In this document: positions 39,501-48,206 of the stretch, in pieces | Position numbering within the stretch: the stretch's first letter is position 1 | Layout: the number at the start of each line of letters is the position of its first letter | Source: Stygiolobus caldivivus | GTDB taxonomy: Archaea > Thermoproteota > Thermoprotei_A > Sulfolobales > Sulfolobaceae | Assembly (NCBI RefSeq): GCF_019704315.1 | Contig: NZ_AP024597.1 | Coordinates: 2,888,501-2,952,500 of the forward strand | Direction: 5' to 3' | Length of the DNA: 64,000 bases | Notes under the pieces: model-generated | Told to the model about the DNA's origin: nothing | Databases searched by the model: none | The model's input: the letters and a program-made list of their open reading frames with translations, nothing else | Position numbers and translations under genes: made by a program

Positions 39501-40217
39501 GCATTTTACGTAAAATCCTAGGTACTCCACGAGGTACTCCCCTTGGGGGAACTCGCCAACGGGCACGGACCTGCCACCCTCGACGACCCGTGCGTCGGAC
39601 TTGAGCTCCCCCACAGTGTTTCCACGGAGAGTCCTAGAGTTCACGTACCACGAGTCGAAGACTATAGCCTTCACGTTGAAGCCGGCGAGGGAGGGTAACA
39701 ACTCTAGGGAGACGTTGACCTTTGTCTCGGACTCCACCTCCTCACCCCTTCCCCCACCTTTCTGGGTACGTAAGGGGTGGTTGGCTACATTTCGTTGTTG
39801 GTCAAGTCCTTGACCCCTATTACAAGGAGCTGGATCGAGGGCCCGGACTCCTTGTGGGCCCTGCAGTAGAAGGCTTGTGTCCCGTCCCTTGAGACCGGCA
39901 TAGCTCTAGCGTAGGGCTTGTGGTCGTGGGTGTCGTCGACTATGAGGAGGACAGGGTGGTCCCCTACCAAGTGCTTCACTACCTCGGTCAAGCTTGTACT
40001 AGCTGTCTAACCCCTTCAGCACGGTCTCGTAGTGCGTCCCCGCCTCTTGGGCTATCTCTGTGGTGTTCCCTCTCGTGGTCGCTCCCAACACTAGCCTCCT
40101 TGCGACGTCCTTTCTTACCCCAGTGAAAGACTGGGCTACCTCGTTGATTGCCTCCTCAAGTGCTTTGTAGTACTGCTCCCTTGCCCTCTCCTTGATCATA
40201 CCAAAATTAAACGCCAT
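39501..40217 (-). pseudogene. Transposase remnant (IS4-superfamily-like)
   Basis: Three disconnected frames. The N-terminal piece is 39999-40217 (MAFNFGMIKERAREQYYKAL). 39785-39991 has LLIVDDTHDHKPYARA with the first catalytic Asp, and 39498-39737 has AIVFDSWYVNSRTL with the second. The C-terminal part with the catalytic Glu is missing, so an internal deletion as well as frameshifts has occurred. The family is judged from the DDT and FDSWY motifs. Inactive. GC content is clearly higher than in the neighbours, suggesting a foreign origin. Confidence 0.65.
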
Positions 40218-40273
40218 AATTGTTAAAAAGTTTTCACGGTTCGCCTACCCTGTCAGGATTTTCCGATAAAAGC
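39501..40273 (-). mobile_element. Decayed DDE-transposase element with palindromic end
   Basis: The left end gcattttacgtaaaatcct (39501-39519) contains a 14-base palindrome. The right end, read on the other strand (gcttttatcggaaaatcct, 40255-40273), matches it at 15 of 19 positions. The same end sequence recurs alone at 57536-57554. The element abuts and truncates the aminotransferase gene on its right. Confidence 0.6.
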
Positions 40274-40794
40274 TACTCTATTATTTTAAAGTCATAGTCC
40301 TCGGCTAGCTCCAGTAAATATTTCTTATTATCATCATGAGTTACGTATCCAGTCGGATTATTGATCGTGACTGTATACAGAAAAGAAGGTCTCACTCCCT
40401 TCTTTAATATTTTTTCCAGTTCTTCTACTTTAATTCCTTCACTATCTAGCGGTATCGTATATACTGAACCCCCATAAGAAAATCCATAAGAAAATTTAAG
40501 TAAGCTTATAAACCCCTGATAGGTAGGTTCTTCTATAACTATATCTTTATTCATCAAAAAGGATAAGATATAAAGGGCTTCCTTAGCACCACTGGTAAGG
40601 ACTATATTGTTTTTGTCTGTTTGTATCCCCCGTAATTCTACCAGTTTTGCTAACGCTTCTCGGGCTTCAACATACCCCTCTACGGGACCATATTGCAGAG
40701 AACGTATATCTTCTATTACCTTTAATGATGCTTCTTTTATTAGAGGAATAGGAAGTAGTTCAGGATCCGGTATACCAAAACTAAGATCGATCAT
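40273..40794 (-). pseudogene. Class I/II aminotransferase, truncated by an IS
   Basis: Only the first 173 residues remain, from DLSFGIPDPELLPIPLI through SGAKEALYILSFLM (PLP phosphate region) and NNPTGYVTHDDNKKY. The frame stops at DFKIIE exactly at the border of the transposase relic, before the PLP-binding Lys and the C-terminal domain. It resembles the MocR/ARO8-like aminotransferases of archaea. It begins 6 bases after the M20 hydrolase stop, so it was the last gene of the catabolic operon. No trace of the lost C-terminus is found beyond the IS. Confidence 0.85.
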
Positions 40795-40800
40795 ACCCCT

Positions 40801-42015
40801 TCAACTGCCGGCAAGCTTAAGTAGTGTTAATTTAAGTACTTCAACACCTTTATAGGCATCTTCAAAATCAGTCCATTCATCAGGAGCATGGCTAATTCCA
40901 CCCTTACTAGGTACAAAGATCATTCCTATTTTGGTTATCTCTGACATTACTTGAGAATCGTGCACTGCTCTACTGGGCATCTTCATATACTGATATCCTA
41001 GCTGGATAACGGACTCCTCGATAGTCTTAACTATTGTTTCATCACACATAGCCGGGTTCTCTATATATGTCTCGTAATTTAATCTTACTCCTTCTTTTTC
41101 AGAAACATTCCTCGCATAATCTATAACTTCTTTTCCAACTTCTAACATGTCGTTTCTCGATAGAGATCTAATATCTATTCCTATTCTTACGGAACCCGCT
41201 ATGACGTTGACCACATTAGGTGAAACTTGAAAGTACCCTACTGTACCTACAAGGTCTTTTCCCCGTCCTAGTACAATTTCTCTCACTTTAGTTACCGTAG
41301 CTGAGGCAGAGATCATCGGATCTGATCTCATATTCATTGGAGTAGTCCCTGCGTGAGCTTGCTTACCGTTAAAATTCATCCAGATTCTGTGAACCCCTAC
41401 TATCCCCGTCACAACTCCTATCTGCTTCCTTTCTACCTCTAGGATCGGTCCCTGTTCTACATGGAGTTCCAAATGAGATAAAATGGTTGAGGAAAACCTC
41501 TCTATCACACCTGCGTTTGATCTCTTAAGAAACCTTTCAAGTGCATTTCCAAACGATATCTTCTCATACTTACCTTCAACGGCATGTAATGTGCTCTTAT
41601 CGATCAGCCCTGCAAAGTATTTACTTCCTGCAAAAGGCATAAAAGCATTACCTTCTTCATCTGTGAAGACCACTAAGGCTATAGGTAATTTAGTCTGTAC
41701 CCTATCTTCATTTAACTCTCTTATTGCTTCTAGGCCACCTAAAACTCCTAATGCACCATCAAACATCCCTCCATTAAGGACAGTGTCTATGTGGGAACCA
41801 GTAGTAATAAATGGTTCTTTAACTTTACCTTCTCTCAAACCAATTATATTCCCTCCTTGGTCTACGTATACTTTTAATTTAGCTTCCTTCATTTTTTCTA
41901 TTACATAAAGTCTTGCTTCTATATCTGGCTCCGATAATGCTGGTCTAGATACTCCTCCCTTAGGATCTTTCCCTATTTTACCTAAACTTTCTAAATCTGA
42001 TTTAAGCCTCTCCAT
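40801..42015 (-). CDS. N-carbamoyl-L-amino acid hydrolase / allantoate amidohydrolase (M20 family)
   Basis: A 404-aa dimetal amidohydrolase. Ligands are the His and Asp in TGSHIDTVLNGGMFDGALG, Glu-Glu in FTDEEGNAF, a His in LELHVEQGP and the C-terminal GGISHAPDEWT. GKQAHAGTTPMNMRSDP is the substrate-binding signature of the hydantoinase/carbamoylase group. It hydrolyses N-carbamoyl amino acids or allantoate, releasing ammonia and CO2. The start overlaps the XDH-type gene by 25 bases. The family is sure; carbamoylase and allantoate hydrolase cannot be separated by eye. Confidence 0.88.
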   Translation of the reverse strand: MERLKSDLESLGKIGKDPKGGVSRPALSEPDIEARLYVIEKMKEAKLKVYVDQGGNIIGLREGKVKEPFITTGSHIDTVLNGGMFDGALGVLGGLEAIRELNEDRVQTKLPIALVVFTDEEGNAFMPFAGSKYFAGLIDKSTLHAVEGKYEKISFGNALERFLKRSNAGVIERFSSTILSHLELHVEQGPILEVERKQIGVVTGIVGVHRIWMNFNGKQAHAGTTPMNMRSDPMISASATVTKVREIVLGRGKDLVGTVGYFQVSPNVVNVIAGSVRIGIDIRSLSRNDMLEVGKEVIDYARNVSEKEGVRLNYETYIENPAMCDETIVKTIEESVIQLGYQYMKMPSRAVHDSQVMSEITKIGMIFVPSKGGISHAPDEWTDFEDAYKGVEVLKLTLLKLAGS

Positions 42016-43796
42016 TCTCTCACCGGAATCCTATAGACCGGTTTATAATTCGAGATAGCGTTAGAAACTGAAGCCAACGAACCTATAATTGAATTTTCTC
42101 CTACTCCTCTCACCCCCAGGGGTGTCTTAGAAGGTGTAGATATTACGTCCACATCCGTTAAAGGTGATTCAACTGCGGTTGGTATTATGTAATCCGCCAT
42201 GTCAGTAGACGATTCAAATAAAACTTCTCCTAGACCTTGTACAAACCCACCGATAATTTGTCCTTTAACAATCTCACTGTCTATTACGTTTCCTGCATCA
42301 ACAACAATGTATTGATATATTATTTTTTCACCATCAAATACGGTTAATTGACCTCCTACAGCACCTAAAATTTCTTCAGTTTCATAACACGCGTATCCCT
42401 CACCCTTCTCAAGAAATTGCTTAGCTGCTAAATAAGCAGCGTTTCCTGCGGTAGTTAAAGACCTGCTGGCCCACGTACCGTAACCCTCCACTGAAGAATC
42501 ACCGCATATTACTTCTACTGGACCGTTTACCGTTAAAGTATTTCTCACTATCTTTTCTATAGATTTACATATTCCTTGTCCTAATTCTGTGACACTTGTC
42601 CTAACCACTACTTTTCCTTTTTCATTTACTATTTTTACGCATTCCACTCCTTTTATCTCTTCTCCCCGTTTCTTTAGATATTCAGTATTTGGGGCAAAAG
42701 CGTAATGGACATAAAGACTTATTCCTACACCTTGTCTAAATTTTTTACGTTTTTCATCTAATTTATCGAGAACTAATCTGAGATTTCCGGCGTCAAATTC
42801 CAAGTCTCTTAAATTATTTTTTCTGAATTCTAACGGGTCTACTTTTAGTTCTTTTGAGATCTCATCCATCAACCTTTCGACTACAAAAATAGCTTCAGGT
42901 CTTCCAAACCCTCTATATGCACCATAAGGCGGTTTATTAGTGAGGATCGCTCTAACGTTATAATAAACGTTATAAGAGTAAACGTTTCTCAAATGCTTTA
43001 AGGTTACAAAGAGGGGAGATAATCCTATCCAAGGAAGAGGGAATGCACCGACATCATACTCTATCTCGTCAAAGATCCACTTTATCTTATTGTTGTTATT
43101 ATCTTCTACACAGGCTTTTATCTTATGGACTTGAGACCTAGATTGAACTAACATTAAATCCTCGTTTCTGGTCTCCTTCCATTCAAGATCTATACCCTTA
43201 GTATAAGAGAGTAGTATAATGCTAACTTCATCAGGTAAAATATCTTGCTTTCCTCCGAATCCTCCACCTAAAGCATACGGAACCACTTTTATTTTTTTAG
43301 TAGTCTCTAAGATTTCATATAGAATTTTCTCAACTACTGTTGGTGCTTGTGTCGACATATGAATAAGAAGTGTGTCACCGTAGTTACCCACTTTAAGTTC
43401 ACGGGGCTGTATATAGTAGGGTGATACCCTATCGAGGCTGAATTCCCTCTCTACCACTATTCCTTCGCACTCGTCTTCAAATGAATTTTTTGACTCATAG
43501 ATAATATTATCAGGGATATCTTGGTATAATGGCCCATTAGCTTCTTTGTATTCTACTTCCACTTGGTCTTTTTTATCCCATGCAGTGTATTCATCTTCTC
43601 CAATTACGATCCCTAATGCATGGCCTACAAATAACGCCTTTCTATCCGCTAAAGGTTTGACGCTTATCCTTTTCATCCCCTCTAAGTGGGCTATGCTGGG
43701 TATTGAATAATTTATATCATCTACCGTTATAATATTTCCAGAAAGAGAAAAATAAGCATGGGGGTAGTTAGATCTTACAAATGAAACAAAAGGCAT
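41991..43796 (-). CDS. Xanthine dehydrogenase-type molybdenum-binding subunit (orphan)
   Basis: 601 aa, shorter than the usual 700-770. It has the molybdopterin and active-site landmarks: GGGFGGKQDI, PYGAYRGFGRPEA, VTELGQGI, GYGTWASRSLTTAGNAA, and the C-terminal GVRGVGENS with the catalytic Glu. No genes for the 2Fe-2S or FAD (CO_deh_flav) subunits lie next to it in this window. The N-terminus is trimmed compared with relatives. It sits 18 bases after the dihydropyrimidinase gene in the same operon. It probably hydroxylates a purine, pyrimidine or other N-heterocycle. Confidence 0.85.
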   Translation of the reverse strand: MPFVSFVRSNYPHAYFSLSGNIITVDDINYSIPSIAHLEGMKRISVKPLADRKALFVGHALGIVIGEDEYTAWDKKDQVEVEYKEANGPLYQDIPDNIIYESKNSFEDECEGIVVEREFSLDRVSPYYIQPRELKVGNYGDTLLIHMSTQAPTVVEKILYEILETTKKIKVVPYALGGGFGGKQDILPDEVSIILLSYTKGIDLEWKETRNEDLMLVQSRSQVHKIKACVEDNNNNKIKWIFDEIEYDVGAFPLPWIGLSPLFVTLKHLRNVYSYNVYYNVRAILTNKPPYGAYRGFGRPEAIFVVERLMDEISKELKVDPLEFRKNNLRDLEFDAGNLRLVLDKLDEKRKKFRQGVGISLYVHYAFAPNTEYLKKRGEEIKGVECVKIVNEKGKVVVRTSVTELGQGICKSIEKIVRNTLTVNGPVEVICGDSSVEGYGTWASRSLTTAGNAAYLAAKQFLEKGEGYACYETEEILGAVGGQLTVFDGEKIIYQYIVVDAGNVIDSEIVKGQIIGGFVQGLGEVLFESSTDMADYIIPTAVESPLTDVDVISTPSKTPLGVRGVGENSIIGSLASVSNAISNYKPVYRIPVREWRGLNQI

Positions 43797-43814
43797 TATG
43801 ATTACACCGTCTCC

Positions 43815-45209
43815 TTAGACTAAAACGGGTAACTTACCTGGTATATACATACCAGAGCCTTTTTTGCCCAATACTTGCCCTTCTTCATATACTATTTCTC
43901 CCCTTCTGATAGTCATTACGTTCCAGCCTTCCACTTCCAACCCGTCGTAAATAGTGTAATTAATATTACTGTGTAATAGATCAGGTGATATTCTAACCTT
44001 TCTGTTGGGGTCTATTACAGCGAAGTCAGCGTCACTCCCCGGTAAGATTGCTCCCTTTTTAGGATAAAGTCCGAATAATTTAGCTGGATTATAGGAGGTT
44101 ACTTCAACAAACCTTTCCATACTAATTATGTCCTTCTTGACTCCTAAGCCGAAAAGTAACGGTAGAATAGTTTCTACGCCGGGGACACCGTTAGGTATTT
44201 CATGGAAGGGAGGGACTTTCTCCTTGTATCTTTTCTTTTGAGCGTCATTATAAACACAGTGGTCACTTCCCACTGTAAATATATCTCCAGATGCCAGTCT
44301 GTACCATAATTTCGTCCTCTGTTCATCACTCCTTAAGGGCGGGCTCATGATATATCTATAACCGTCAGGTCTTGTTAAATAGTCTGTATTGAGAACAAGG
44401 TAATGGGGTGTGGTCTCGTTGTAAAACTTTAGCCCCTTCTTTCTGTATTCGGACATGATGTCTACTGCCTCACCAGTTGAAGTGTGAACTATGTACATTT
44501 TCACGTTCTTACCTATCATACTGGCAATTGAAGCTATCCTGTTTGTAGCCTCTATTTCTAATATATCAGGTCTAGAATAATAATGATATACAGGATCCGC
44601 TTTTCCTTCGGAAAGAAACTGCTGTATTAACTCGTATATTATTTCCCCATTTTCAGCATGTATACCTACTACTCCACCATTATCACTTATCTTCTTTATT
44701 AGTTGATATAATTGACCGTCTAATAGCATTAGTTCGTTCTTATAAGCCATAAAAAGCTTAAAACTAACCACTCCATTTCTAATTACTTCTGGGATCTGTT
44801 CTAGTATTATAGGGTTAATTTCTCTAATAATCATATGTAGTCCATAATCTGACATTACCTTAGCATCAGCTTTTTCCCTCCACTGCTTATACGCCGTCAT
44901 CAGGTCCTGCCCCGGAGCCGGAGTTATGAAGTCCACTATCGTCGTTACTCCTCCTGCGACTGCTGCTCTCGTACCGTGATAGAAGTCATCAGCTGTAACC
45001 TCTCCCATGAAGGGAAATTCCATATGTGTATGTCCGTCAACCAACCCCGGTACAACGTATTTCCCCGAGAGATTAACAGTTTTATCTGCTTGTTCTTGGA
45101 TATCACCTGATATCTTTACTATCTTTCCGTGTTTCACTCCAATATCTCCTTCAAACGGTCCAGCATGGGTAAATACTTTAGCATTTTTTATCAACAAATC
45201 TAAAGACAT
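43815..45209 (-). CDS. Dihydropyrimidinase / hydantoinase
   Basis: A 464-aa cyclic amidohydrolase. Metal ligands are DGHTHMEFPF, the carboxylated Lys in SFKLFMAYKN, GIHAENGE, IVHTSTGEA and the catalytic Asp in TVGSDHCVYN. This set and the length fit dihydropyrimidinases and D-hydantoinases, which open dihydrouracil or hydantoin rings to N-carbamoyl acids. It is first of an operon with the Mo subunit, the M20 carbamoylase and the truncated aminotransferase. A TATA-like ttataattta on the minus strand (45231-45240) lies about 26 bases before the start. Confidence 0.9.
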   Translation of the reverse strand: MSLDLLIKNAKVFTHAGPFEGDIGVKHGKIVKISGDIQEQADKTVNLSGKYVVPGLVDGHTHMEFPFMGEVTADDFYHGTRAAVAGGVTTIVDFITPAPGQDLMTAYKQWREKADAKVMSDYGLHMIIREINPIILEQIPEVIRNGVVSFKLFMAYKNELMLLDGQLYQLIKKISDNGGVVGIHAENGEIIYELIQQFLSEGKADPVYHYYSRPDILEIEATNRIASIASMIGKNVKMYIVHTSTGEAVDIMSEYRKKGLKFYNETTPHYLVLNTDYLTRPDGYRYIMSPPLRSDEQRTKLWYRLASGDIFTVGSDHCVYNDAQKKRYKEKVPPFHEIPNGVPGVETILPLLFGLGVKKDIISMERFVEVTSYNPAKLFGLYPKKGAILPGSDADFAVIDPNRKVRISPDLLHSNINYTIYDGLEVEGWNVMTIRRGEIVYEEGQVLGKKGSGMYIPGKLPVLV

Positions 45210-45396
45210 ACGGTGGGTATGTATTTAAATTAAATTATAAGTGTTTTCATTAATTCGTTTATTATTTGTACAAATTTTAAGGTATGTAGGAGACTTTCAA
45301 GTTAAAAGTTTATAACTCTCAAGCGTAATAAAATTGGAAATTCTACCAGTTCATCATATGGAATATATAAAAATTGTCTAATAGTTTGAACTTATT
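45210..45396. promoter_or_regulatory. Divergent promoter of the two catabolic operons
   Basis: 187 bases. A leftward TATA is at 45231-45240 and a rightward tatataaaaa at 45364-45373, about 29 bases before the ATG at 45397. Both transcripts appear leaderless. A shared operator is likely here but none is obvious. Confidence 0.5.
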
Positions 45397-46443
45397 ATGA
45401 TAGATCTGTCGGTAGAATTTGTAGGACTCTCCCTTCCTAATCCTTTCATTGTAGGTTCTGGGCCTACAACTGGAAATCCAGAAAAGATAATAAAGGCTAT
45501 TAAAGCTGGGTGGGGTAGTGTAGTAGTAAAGACAATAGGTGATTCGATAGTTAGAAAGGCGGTAAGGCCTATGTACGGAGTTTTTAAGAGAGGGAGAGAT
45601 CTAGTGGCGTTTGAAAACCTCGAATTAATAACAGAGGATCCTTTAGAAGCTTGGGACAAGTATCTCAAGGTTATTAAAAGTGAGGTTAAAAACCCCATAA
45701 TAGTGAGCATAATGGGCGGTTCTGATTACGATGAATGGGTAAAGTTAGCTAGGTGGGTTGAGGAAAGAGGTGCAGGTGCGGTAGAACTTAATTTTGGGTG
45801 CCCTCATGGAGAACCTGAAAGAAAAACAGGGGCGTTTATAGGGCAACATCCTGATCTTGTATTCCAATATACTAAAGAAGTAGTGAGGGCAGTAGGGATC
45901 CCAGTAGTTGTAAAGCTAACTCCCAATGTCACCGATATAAGCGAAATAGCTAAAGCCGCGGAGCTTGCTGGGGCTAAAGGCGTAACAGCGATAAACACCG
46001 TGAATGGGGTCATTGGTGTAGATATAGAGAGAGGGACTCCTCTCCCAGATGTCAATGGGTATACGACTTATGGAGGTATTTCGGGACCTGCTATTAAGCC
46101 CATCGGTCTAGCCGCAGTCTCTAAAGTTAGGACTTCGACACAACTGGAGATCAGCGGAGTGGGAGGGATATTTGATTGGAGAGACGGGGTAGAATATATG
46201 ATGCTGGGGGCAAGTACTGTACAGTCTGTTACATACACGATGATCAAGGGTTTCGATTTCGTAAGAGAATGGGAAAAGGAGCTAGTGTCCTTTTTAGAAA
46301 GGAAAGGTTATAGTAGTGTAAGAGACTTAATTGGTATTGCATCGAGCAAGATAACATCATATGAATTTTTGGAAAAAGTTACTAAGAGAAGGACTTCAGT
46401 AGATGAGGAGATAACTTCTGTGAGAGGTGAGGTCTATGGTTAA
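45397..46443 (+). CDS. Dihydropyrimidine dehydrogenase-like flavoprotein (PreA/DHOD family)
   Basis: A 348-aa TIM-barrel FMN enzyme. It begins VEFVGLSLPNPFIVGSGPTT, then has VELNFGCPHGEPERKTGAFI, VVVKLTPNVTD, a TTYGGISGPAIKPIGL phosphate-binding segment and ISGVGGI. This is the PreA/dihydroorotate dehydrogenase pattern. The C-terminal ferredoxin domain and the PreT-type electron-input subunit found in classical dihydropyrimidine dehydrogenase are absent, so it must take electrons from elsewhere. It precedes the nitrilase gene with an 8-base overlap and is divergent from dihydropyrimidinase: the first and second steps of reductive pyrimidine breakdown. Confidence 0.85.
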   Translation: MIDLSVEFVGLSLPNPFIVGSGPTTGNPEKIIKAIKAGWGSVVVKTIGDSIVRKAVRPMYGVFKRGRDLVAFENLELITEDPLEAWDKYLKVIKSEVKNPIIVSIMGGSDYDEWVKLARWVEERGAGAVELNFGCPHGEPERKTGAFIGQHPDLVFQYTKEVVRAVGIPVVVKLTPNVTDISEIAKAAELAGAKGVTAINTVNGVIGVDIERGTPLPDVNGYTTYGGISGPAIKPIGLAAVSKVRTSTQLEISGVGGIFDWRDGVEYMMLGASTVQSVTYTMIKGFDFVREWEKELVSFLERKGYSSVRDLIGIASSKITSYEFLEKVTKRRTSVDEEITSVRGEVYG

Positions 46444-47278
46444 GGTAGCTATGATCCAAATGGGTAGTGTTGAGTCTAAGTCAGCTAATATAAATAAGGC
46501 CCTAGATTATGCAGAGAAAGCAGTAAAAGAGGGCGCAGAACTAATCGTATATAATGAATTATTTACTACACAATATTTCCCTGCTATAGAGGATCCAAGG
46601 TTCTTTGAATTAGCCGAACCGGAGGACGGTCCTACGGTAAGGACTTTTCAAGAGTTCTCACATAGACATAAGGTAGGAATGGTTATAACAATATTTGAGG
46701 AGGATAAGAAGATCAGGGGAACATATTATGATACTGCAATCTTCATAAATAAGGGAGAAATTCTAGGAAAATATAGGAAAACACATATACCTCAGCTACC
46801 TGGGTACTATGAAAAGTTCTACTTCAAGCCTGGAAAAGGTTATCCGGTATTTGATTTCGGTGGGTATAAGGTCGGAACGGTTATATGTTATGATAGGCAT
46901 TTCCCTGAGGGTCCAAGGATATTAGCTTTAAAGGGAGCGGATATAATTACTATCCCCACTACTACTAACTTTTACCCTGAACTATGGGAGCTTGAGTTAA
47001 GGGCACATGCTTCATTTAATACAGTATATGTAGTGGGTGTTAATAGGACTCCTGAGGTATTTCAAGGAAGAGAGATCTCTTACTTAGGTAAAAGCTTAGT
47101 AGCTGATCCGATGGGAAAGATAGTGAAAGAAATGGACGGCTCTGAAGGGGTTGAAGTAATTGACCTTGACCTTGATTTTATAAGACAAAGGAGAATTAAA
47201 GCACCGTTCTTAAAGGATAGAAAGCCGGAAAATTATACGGATATATCGCAGTTATATATCGAAAGTGTGCAAGAATGA
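46436..47278 (+). CDS. Nitrilase-superfamily amidase (beta-ureidopropionase / N-carbamoyl amidase)
   Basis: About 280 aa from ATG at 46436, inside the end of the previous gene and after a gaggtga-type SD. The catalytic triad is clear: Glu in LIVYNELFTTQYFP, Lys in KYRKTHIPQLPGYYEKFYF and Cys in GTVICYDRHFPEG. The CYDRHFPEGPR motif is typical of beta-ureidopropionases and N-carbamoylputrescine amidases. In the pathway it would cleave N-carbamoyl-beta-alanine to beta-alanine, CO2 and ammonia, the third step of reductive pyrimidine breakdown. Confidence 0.88.
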   Translation: MVKVAMIQMGSVESKSANINKALDYAEKAVKEGAELIVYNELFTTQYFPAIEDPRFFELAEPEDGPTVRTFQEFSHRHKVGMVITIFEEDKKIRGTYYDTAIFINKGEILGKYRKTHIPQLPGYYEKFYFKPGKGYPVFDFGGYKVGTVICYDRHFPEGPRILALKGADIITIPTTTNFYPELWELELRAHASFNTVYVVGVNRTPEVFQGREISYLGKSLVADPMGKIVKEMDGSEGVEVIDLDLDFIRQRRIKAPFLKDRKPENYTDISQLYIESVQE

Positions 47279-47326
47279 ACTAATTTTTCTCTTCTCAAAA
47301 TCTTTCTATTCCAGGTGAATCACATA

Positions 47327-48112
47327 GTGGAAATCAGGATTTTATTAACCGGTATTACTGTTCAAACTAACAGAGGTTTTCTAATGACCTCCACGGTTAC
47401 GTTAATTGAAGACAAGGATCTCACTATCTTGGTGGATACTGGTAATTTTGAATCTAGAGATTTACTCGTAAATTCCCTATGTGAAATAGGGTTAAGCCCT
47501 GAAGATATAGATGTTGTTGTTCTTACCCATTTGCATTGGGATCATTGTCTTAACGTCGATTTATTCAATAGCTCTCACATTATAGTAAACGAAAAGGAAA
47601 TGAGAAGTACTGTACTTAGTGGACTATCAGATAAATTAACAGGTTATTTTAAGAATATGCTAAAGGAAAGTAGTAACCTATTAACAGTTAACGGGAATTT
47701 CAGTATATCAGATAAAATAGAAGTAATAGAACTAGCCGGTCACACTGAAGGCAGTATGGGAGTTAAAATAGAGTATGACGGTAAAGTAGTGGTTATAACA
47801 GGTGATGCTATTCCCAACTTAAGATCTTTTAAACGAGGAATACCAGACTTCATATTTTACGACTCTATAAAAGCTAGAAAAACAATTAATAAGGTAAAAA
47901 AAGAATTAAAGCCGGATATAATAATACCCGGGCATGATATTCCGTTTAATTTCAAGGGTAAGTATATTAAAGCTGATGTAATTAATTTCCCTAAGGACAA
48001 CGCAGTAGAGTTAAGATTCAGGACCGATGAGGAAAAAGATCTTCTAGTTACTGTAAAATATACATCAGATATTATTAGACCAAGCAGCGTAATAAAAGAT
48101 AGATCAGTATAA
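47327..48112 (+). CDS. Metallo-beta-lactamase-fold hydrolase
   Basis: 261 aa from the GTG at 47327, preferred because ggtga at 47314-47318 is well spaced; a GTG at 47315 is also possible. The zinc motif is THLHWDHCLN, followed by His in ELAGHTEGSMG, Asp in VITGDAIPNL and His in IIPGHDIPF. Closest in style to N-acyl homoserine lactonase/YcbK-like MBL proteins, so it may open a lactone or lactam. It is third in the rightward operon after the ureidopropionase, which suggests a ring-opening or detoxifying role. Confidence 0.8.
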   Translation: MEIRILLTGITVQTNRGFLMTSTVTLIEDKDLTILVDTGNFESRDLLVNSLCEIGLSPEDIDVVVLTHLHWDHCLNVDLFNSSHIIVNEKEMRSTVLSGLSDKLTGYFKNMLKESSNLLTVNGNFSISDKIEVIELAGHTEGSMGVKIEYDGKVVVITGDAIPNLRSFKRGIPDFIFYDSIKARKTINKVKKELKPDIIIPGHDIPFNFKGKYIKADVINFPKDNAVELRFRTDEEKDLLVTVKYTSDIIRPSSVIKDRSV

Positions 48113-48206
48113 CAGTTTACTACTTGAATTTTTTATATTATATATACATTAAATTTATATATATAATATAATAAAATAGAAAATTCACTATATCACCTTA
48201 TCCTTC

